Shown: positions 6,498-10,470 of the stretch, one piece after another
Layout of the letters: every line of letters begins with the position of its first letter
How positions within the stretch are numbered: the stretch's first letter is position 1
Assembly (NCBI GenBank): GCA_003162495.1
Contig: PMOF01000086.1
Location: 1,974 to 12,443 of the forward strand
Reading direction: 5' to 3'
DNA: 10,470 nt
DNA from: Acidobacteriaceae bacterium
Lineage (GTDB): Bacteria; Acidobacteriota; Terriglobia; Terriglobales; Acidobacteriaceae
Position numbers and translations under genes: made by a program
The notes under the pieces: generated by a model
Told to the model about the DNA's origin: nothing
What the model saw: the letters and a program-made list of their open reading frames with translations, nothing else
The model's database searches: none

Positions 6498-6965
6498 GTG
6501 CTCTATCGCCGCTACACTCCGAAGGACTTCGATCAGCTTTATGCGCTCGAGGAAGCATGTTTTCAGCCGCCGCTTCGCTTTGGGCGCGGGTATATGCAGC
6601 AGCTTGTCAGCAGCTCCCATGCGGCCACGTGGGTTGCGGAGGAAGATGACCGCATGGCGGGATTTGGCATCGTCGATGCAGCGGAAGAGGCGGACGGAAT
6701 CATCGCCTATATTCAGACCCTCGAAGTTATCTCGGACCGGCGCGGTCAGGGCGTTGGCGGTGAGCTGCTGCGGCTCATCGAGGGCTCTGCGCGCGATGCG
6801 GGCGCTGCGCTGATCTGGCTGCATGTGAATGCGGCGAACGCGAGCGCGATCCGGCTCTACGAGGCTCACGGCTACCTCTGCGAGGGCGAAAAAGCGAACT
6901 TCTATGCGCTGGGCAATGGGGCGATGATCTACGCAAAAGCGCTGGGAGTCAAAATGGGAAGTTAG
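6498..6965 (+). CDS. GNAT family N-acetyltransferase (RimI-like)
   Basis: A 155-residue single-domain GNAT protein. The acetyl-CoA pyrophosphate-binding motif A is clear: LEVISDRRGQGVGGELL around residues 75-91, with R82-x-x-G-x-G fitting the Q/R-x-x-G-x-G/A rule. Motif B follows as LHVNAANASAIRLYEAHGY at about 108-126, the pattern of RimI-type enzymes, in which the Asn-x-x-Ala-x-x-x-Tyr helix holds CoA. The N-terminus (YRRYTPKDFDQLYALEEACF) is also typical. It should transfer acetyl from acetyl-CoA to an amine, perhaps a protein N-terminus or small molecule; the substrate cannot be read. The start is GTG at 6498, the first start after an in-frame stop at 6492; no good Shine-Dalgarno precedes it. 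It lies 78 bases after the phosphofructokinase gene on the same strand, so readthrough is possible, and no hairpin terminator is seen between them. Confidence 0.88.
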   Translation: MLYRRYTPKDFDQLYALEEACFQPPLRFGRGYMQQLVSSSHAATWVAEEDDRMAGFGIVDAAEEADGIIAYIQTLEVISDRRGQGVGGELLRLIEGSARDAGAALIWLHVNAANASAIRLYEAHGYLCEGEKANFYALGNGAMIYAKALGVKMGS

Positions 6966-7027
6966 CGTCCCGCGCTCAAGGTGTGTGCATTAGCGATCAC
7001 GGCTATCGATATTGATTTGCGTACTAT

Positions 7028-7033
7028 GAAGAG
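7028..7033 (+). promoter_or_regulatory. Ribosome binding site favouring the ATG at 7039 for the SulP gene
   Basis: GAAGAG ends five bases before the ATG at 7039. The alternative GTG start at 7033 overlaps this site and has no purine-rich stretch ahead of it, so the ATG is preferred; the difference is two residues. Confidence 0.4.
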
Positions 7034-7038
7034 TGACG

Positions 7039-8718
7039 ATGTCCATAAGCAATCCAAATTTGCCTAAATCGATTCTGGCCTTACGGTCGTACTCGGCCCA
7101 GATGTTTCTGCACGATCTGCTGGCGGGGATCACGGTGGGGCTGGTTGCTTTGCCGCTGGCGATGGCTTTCGGCATTGCGTCCGGAGTGACTCCACAGGCG
7201 GGTCTTTACACGGCGGTTGTGGCCGGCTTCCTGATCTCGGCGCTGGGTGGTTCGCGCACCCAGATCGGCGGGCCCACGGGAGCCTTTGTGGTGATTGTGG
7301 CCGGCATTGTTGCCCGCTTTGGCATGAGCGGCCTGGCGCTGGTCACGCTGATGGCGGGCGTAGTGCTGCTGCTGATGGGATTGACGGGGCTCGGCGCCGC
7401 GGTGCGTTTTATCCCGCGCATGGTGGTGATCGGGTTTACCAACGGCATTGCTATTTTGATCGCATCTACGCAGATCAAGGACTTTTTGGGGCTGCGCACC
7501 GGCGCCGCGCCAAGCGAATTTTTGCCTCGGATGAAGTTGCTGGTTGCGCATGTTGCCAGCGTCAACCTGTCGGCGCTCGCACTGGGGCTGGGCACACTGC
7601 TGATCTTGGTGGTGCTGCCACGCGTGATGAGGCGAGTACCGGCATCGATCGTGGCCGTGCTTGTGTGCACCGGGGTGAGCGTGCTGTTTCATCTTCCCGT
7701 GGAAACGATCGGCAGCAAGTTCGGTGGGATTCCGCGCGGGTTTCCACCTTTCGCGATTCCCAATTTTCACGCGGCACACATTTTGCCCTTGATTCCATCC
7801 GCCCTGACAGTCGCGCTGCTGGCTGCGCTGGAGAGCATGCTGTCGGCGGTGGTGGCCGATGGAATGACAGGCGACCGGCACAACTCAAATGTGGAGCTGG
7901 TGGCGCAGGGAGTTGCCAATATTATTTCTCCGATGTTCGGGGGCATTCCCGCAACGGGCGCCATTGCGCGCACCGCAACCAACATCAAAGCAGGAGCTCG
8001 CTCTCCCGTTTCCGGAATGGTGCACTCGCTTACGCTGTTGGGCATTCTGCTGGTGGCGGCGCCGTTGGCGAGTTATATACCGTTGACCGCGCTGGCTGCC
8101 GTGCTGTTTGTGGTGGCATACAACATGGGCGAGTGGAAAGAAATCGGCGCGATTCTGCAAATGGACCTGGCGGCAATCTCGGTTTGGCTGGTGACGTTTG
8201 GGCTCACGGTGTTCGCCGATCTCACGGTGGCCGTGGGAGTGGGGCTGGCGCTGGCCGCGCTGCTCTATATCTACCGCGTGGCTGAAACCACCACCGTGTC
8301 GCCAGTAACAGACGAGTACATTCGCGACGGCCTGCCCCATGTGCTGCAAGGGCGCATTCTTCCGCCTTACGTCACACTGCTTCGCATTCACGGTCCATTT
8401 CTGTTCGGCACCACCGAGAAGCTGGTGGAGGCGACCGTCAACCTTGAGGCCTTTGCTCCGGTGGTGATTATCCGATTGCGGAACATGACAGCGATCGACT
8501 CCACCGGCATTCACGCAATTGAAAGTTTTGCCAAGCGCCTGCACGAATCAGGCAGAACCCTGTTGCTTTGCGGAGCAATGCAGCAGCCATCCAAATTGCT
8601 GAGTGGGGGGCGATTTGTCGATCGCGTTGGGCAAGAGAACATCGTGGAGAACATTCAGGCCGCGCTGGACCGCGCCAAAGAGGTTTATGCGGCGCAGGAA
8701 GCTTCCAAGGCGAGCTGA
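7039..8718 (+). CDS. SulP family anion transporter with C-terminal STAS domain
   Basis: A 559-residue inner-membrane transporter. The N-terminal SulP signature is seen as DLLAGITVGLVALPLAMAFG (about 26-45), then GLYTAVVAGFLISALGGS and QIGGPTGAF (76-84), which form the substrate-binding half-helix region. The central LESMLSAVVADGMTGDRHN (264-282, with Glu265 and Asp274) and the FGGIPATGAIARTATN block (300-315) are family hallmarks. Ten or more hydrophobic spans fill residues 25-415. A STAS domain follows (about 443-545) with the anti-sigma-antagonist-like motif AIDSTGIHAI around Asp487-Ser488-Thr489, a possible regulatory phosphorylation or contact site. Members carry sulfate, bicarbonate or other anions, often with Na+ or H+; the substrate cannot be told here, and no carbonic anhydrase or sulfate-assimilation gene is adjacent. 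It starts 73 bases after the acetyltransferase gene and ends 114 bases before the convergent dipeptidase gene. Confidence 0.93.
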   Translation: MSISNPNLPKSILALRSYSAQMFLHDLLAGITVGLVALPLAMAFGIASGVTPQAGLYTAVVAGFLISALGGSRTQIGGPTGAFVVIVAGIVARFGMSGLALVTLMAGVVLLLMGLTGLGAAVRFIPRMVVIGFTNGIAILIASTQIKDFLGLRTGAAPSEFLPRMKLLVAHVASVNLSALALGLGTLLILVVLPRVMRRVPASIVAVLVCTGVSVLFHLPVETIGSKFGGIPRGFPPFAIPNFHAAHILPLIPSALTVALLAALESMLSAVVADGMTGDRHNSNVELVAQGVANIISPMFGGIPATGAIARTATNIKAGARSPVSGMVHSLTLLGILLVAAPLASYIPLTALAAVLFVVAYNMGEWKEIGAILQMDLAAISVWLVTFGLTVFADLTVAVGVGLALAALLYIYRVAETTTVSPVTDEYIRDGLPHVLQGRILPPYVTLLRIHGPFLFGTTEKLVEATVNLEAFAPVVIIRLRNMTAIDSTGIHAIESFAKRLHESGRTLLLCGAMQQPSKLLSGGRFVDRVGQENIVENIQAALDRAKEVYAAQEASKAS

Positions 8719-8832
8719 TGGCCGAAGGAAGGTCTCAGGTTCGCGATTTTCCACAACTCAAAATCGAGTCTTTCTTCGACTGCGCACGGGGCGACGACTG
8801 CGCGCAGGGCGGGCTCTCAGGCGTCCGGCACG

Positions 8833-10146
8833 CTACTTTTGCGGCTTGTCGAAGGGCTGTTTGTCAGTGATTCTGGGACGATTTTCTGCCTGGAGTTCTT
8901 TGGAAACCGCTTCAACTTCGCGGAAGACGCGGAGAAGGTTGCCGCCGAGGATCTTGCGGCAGTCTTCGGCGGAGTAGCCGCGGGCCATCAAGGCTGCAGT
9001 GATCTTGGGCAGACCGGCTGGTGAATCCAGGCTTTCGGGGAGCTGGCCGCTAACGCCATCGAAGTCGGAGCCGAGGCCAACGTGGTCGATGCCGGCGACT
9101 TTTGCGATGTGATCGATGTGGTCAATGACCATGGAAAGCGGCGGCCGCGGAATGCGATCGGCGTAGGAGCGTTGCAGCTTTTCGATTTCGGAATGAGGCG
9201 CCTCTTTGCCTTCAGCTTTGTATTTGGCTTTGAGGTCTGCGACGGCCTTATTGACTTCAGGCTCAATGGCCTTCTGTGCGTTGCGCCAATCCTGCGAGAT
9301 GAAGCCGGAATAGAAGTTGACGTCGATGACGCCGCCTTTGGAGTTGGGTCCGCCGGAGTTGGCGACGGCGCGGAGCATGTCGTCGGTCATGTTGCGGGGC
9401 GAGTCGCAGAGGGCGCGCGCGGACGAATGCGAGGCGATGATCGGGGCTCGGGTAATGACCAGGGTTCTATAAAACGTGTGATCTGAGACGTGCGAAATAT
9501 CGATCATCATGCCCAGGCGATTCATCTCATAGACCACGTCTTTGCCGAACTCGGTCAGGCCCTCCTTGTTGTGCGGAACGGATGGGTCGTCAATGTCGCC
9601 GGAGCTGTCTGCCCAGTCCGTTGAATTGGCCCAGGTGAGGGTCATGTAGCGCACGCCGAGGTCGTAATACATCCGCAACAAGGCGAGCGAGTCCTCAATG
9701 GAGTGGCCGCCTTCAATGCCCATGAGCGCGGCCAGCTTATGATCGCGATGAGCTTGCTCAATGCCTGCCGGAGAGGTGACGAACTCGATCTGGCCAGGGT
9801 GTTTAGCGACTTGTTGCTTGACGGAGTCGATCAGCTCCAGGGTTCGGAGGGCATAGTGGCCCTGGTTGGGAACGGGATCGACCCAGATGGAGAAGAACTC
9901 CGCGCCGAGGTTGCCCTTGTGGACGGTGTCCAGATTGAAGTTGCCGCTGCCGAGCGGGTCGGATAAATCGAAATGTTCATCGAGGAAGCGCTGCGGTGTG
10001 TCGGCGTGAGTGTCAATGACGATGGCGGAGCGATGGACCTGGTCTGGATTGGGCATGGTTTTGGAAGCGGGCACGGAGGCGGGTTGGGCGCAGCAAAAGG
10101 TTGGGACGGTGAACAGCAAGAGGGCTGGCAAGATGCGAGTGCGCAT
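8833..10146 (-). CDS. Exported membrane dipeptidase (renal dipeptidase, peptidase family M19)
   Basis: A 437-residue zinc metallopeptidase. The first ~20 residues form a signal peptide: Arg-containing n-region, hydrophobic LPALLLFTVP core, and CCA-QP as a likely signal peptidase I site; the two cysteines do not make a normal lipobox. The M19 binuclear zinc site is complete: DTHAD at 45-49 (His47, Asp49), bridging Glu145 in GIEGGH, His219 in DISHV, His240 in IASHSSAR, and Asp361 in GLGSDFDG. The KILGGNLLRVF segment near 398-408 is the usual family C-terminal helix. Enzymes of this family cut dipeptides, including those with a D-residue at the C-terminal position, so a periplasmic role in peptide scavenging or wall-peptide turnover is likely. 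Length fits the family with a slightly long tail. An Ala/Lys/Glu-rich helical insertion at about 287-330 is usual for this subgroup. The ATG at 10146 is supported by the signal peptide; no Shine-Dalgarno is seen. Confidence 0.95.
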   Translation of the reverse strand: MRTRILPALLLFTVPTFCCAQPASVPASKTMPNPDQVHRSAIVIDTHADTPQRFLDEHFDLSDPLGSGNFNLDTVHKGNLGAEFFSIWVDPVPNQGHYALRTLELIDSVKQQVAKHPGQIEFVTSPAGIEQAHRDHKLAALMGIEGGHSIEDSLALLRMYYDLGVRYMTLTWANSTDWADSSGDIDDPSVPHNKEGLTEFGKDVVYEMNRLGMMIDISHVSDHTFYRTLVITRAPIIASHSSARALCDSPRNMTDDMLRAVANSGGPNSKGGVIDVNFYSGFISQDWRNAQKAIEPEVNKAVADLKAKYKAEGKEAPHSEIEKLQRSYADRIPRPPLSMVIDHIDHIAKVAGIDHVGLGSDFDGVSGQLPESLDSPAGLPKITAALMARGYSAEDCRKILGGNLLRVFREVEAVSKELQAENRPRITDKQPFDKPQK

Positions 10147-10158
10147 AGGCTTGGCGTC

Positions 10159-10164
10159 AGTATA
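10159..10164 (-). promoter_or_regulatory. Likely -10 element of the dipeptidase gene
   Basis: TATACT is read on the minus strand, five of six matches to TATAAT, but only 12 bases from the dipeptidase ATG. Together with the missing Shine-Dalgarno this would give a nearly leaderless transcript. No clear -35 hexamer is found at 16-18 bases upstream, so another promoter further up (through the hairpin region) remains possible. Confidence 0.35.
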
Positions 10165-10213
10165 GAACGAACCCCAGAGAACAGAGATCGGAGAATTGAG
10201 ATCAGGAGACCGA

Positions 10214-10246
10214 CGCGGGAGGGCCGAAACCGAGGCCCCTTTCGCG
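10214..10246. other. Imperfect hairpin in the region upstream of the dipeptidase gene
   Basis: GGGCC (10221-10225) pairs with GGCCC (10234-10238) across an eight-base loop. After a mismatch, two G-T pairs and a bulge, CGCG (10214-10217) pairs with CGCG (10243-10246). The G-T pairs form in plus-strand RNA; the minus-strand RNA keeps the CG cores. No T-run of terminator length follows on either strand, so a simple intrinsic terminator is not supported. Confidence 0.35.
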
Positions 10247-10263
10247 GGATGCTGATACCGATC

Positions 10264-10295
10264 GGAAGCGGGCGTGGTTCAGGTGAAACGCTTCC
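10264..10295. repeat. 7-base inverted repeat upstream of the dipeptidase gene
   Basis: GGAAGCG (10264-10270) and its exact complement CGCTTCC (10289-10295) enclose 18 bases. The left arm overlaps the palindrome CCGATCGG (10258-10265). It could form a stem-loop or be a protein-binding site. No known riboswitch pattern was recognised in it. Confidence 0.35.
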
Positions 10296-10306
10296 CCGGA
10301 GCGCCT

Positions 10307-10319
10307 GCGTGGGCCACGC
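10307..10319. repeat. 13-base near-perfect palindrome
   Basis: GCGTGGGCCACGC is symmetric about its central G (GCGTGG/G/CCACGC). It is the third inverted repeat in about 110 bases of non-coding sequence. It could be a dimeric regulator's operator or part of a larger RNA fold. Confidence 0.3.
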
Positions 10320-10398
10320 CGGAGGCTTTGCGCGTACTGATTGGATCGAAATGAACCGTTCTCTCCGAGGTGAGCCGAGAACTGAGCGGATGCGCGAT

Positions 10399-10470
10399 CT
10401 AGTGATGATTGGCCGCTATGGCCGCCGCCTTTATTTCATCAAATGCATGACCCAGCAGCTCTTTCGCTTT
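10399..10470 (-). CDS. Possible C-terminal end of a further minus-strand gene
   Basis: Reading the minus strand inward from the right edge gives 23 codons, KAKELLGHAFDEIKAAAIAA then NHH and a TAG stop. The composition is like the amphipathic helical end of a real protein, unlike the competing plus-strand frame beginning at the ATG at 10351, which is arginine-rich and looks like its shadow. No family can be named from so little. If real, the gene would lie upstream of the dipeptidase gene on the same strand with a 252-base gap. Confidence 0.35.
   Translation of the reverse strand, partial: KAKELLGHAFDEIKAAAIAANHH

Noticed and set aside
5385..8718. Phosphofructokinase, acetyltransferase and SulP transporter as one functional operon
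   Set aside because: They share a strand, but gaps of 78 and 73 bases and unrelated functions give no support for a joint system.
8767..8841. Possible intrinsic terminators between SulP and the dipeptidase gene (AGTC...GACT; GCGT-CCGGC-ACGC followed by TACTTTT)
   Set aside because: Stems are only four to five base pairs and the T-runs are short or interrupted; such structures are expected by chance in GC-rich DNA.
10351..10470. Plus-strand open frame starting at ATG 10351 and running off the right edge
   Set aside because: Highly Arg-rich peptide without a ribosome binding site; it overlaps a more protein-like minus-strand frame and is probably its shadow.

Overview
The window looks like an ordinary chromosomal segment of a GC-rich Gram-negative-type bacterium. 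An acidobacterium (Acidobacteriota, Terriglobia-like) is my best guess, from the overall style of the proteins: an M19 dipeptidase with an export signal, a D104/K124-type phosphofructokinase and a GXGXG-type glutamate synthase. This is inference from family resemblance; no rRNA or other marker gene is present. I see no transposase, integrase, CRISPR array, phage gene or tRNA.

Layout: (1) 1-1095, plus strand, is the C-terminal part of the glutamate synthase large subunit (gltB), running in from the left edge. (2) 1125-2525, minus strand, is a multi-membrane-span diguanylate cyclase, convergent with gltB. (3) 2735-4549, plus strand, is a long-chain acyl-CoA synthetase (FadD/FAA1 type), divergent from the cyclase across a short shared control region. 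(4) 4563-5132, minus strand, is a five-span membrane protein of unknown function with a conserved-looking His-x-His-His motif. (5) 5385-6419, plus strand, is a phosphofructokinase with the residues of a pyrophosphate-dependent enzyme. It is followed by (6) a GNAT acetyltransferase (6498-6965) and (7) a SulP anion transporter with a STAS domain (7039-8718). (8) 8833-10146, minus strand, is an exported renal-dipeptidase-type metallopeptidase. (9) 10147-10470 holds no complete gene. It has a near-consensus -10 element for the dipeptidase, three inverted repeats, and possibly the last codons of another minus-strand gene.

The genes are mostly individual housekeeping units in alternating orientation: nitrogen assimilation, fatty-acid activation, glycolysis/gluconeogenesis, anion transport and peptide turnover. 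They do not form one operon; only phosphofructokinase, acetyltransferase and transporter share a strand in a row, with gaps of 78 and about 73 bases. No new multi-gene system is evident. The items most worth a second look are the uncharacterised His-rich membrane protein and its inverted-repeat leader, the PPi-type phosphofructokinase with a phased repeat upstream, the duplicated membrane unit and GGDEL active site of the cyclase, and the structured leader ahead of the dipeptidase.
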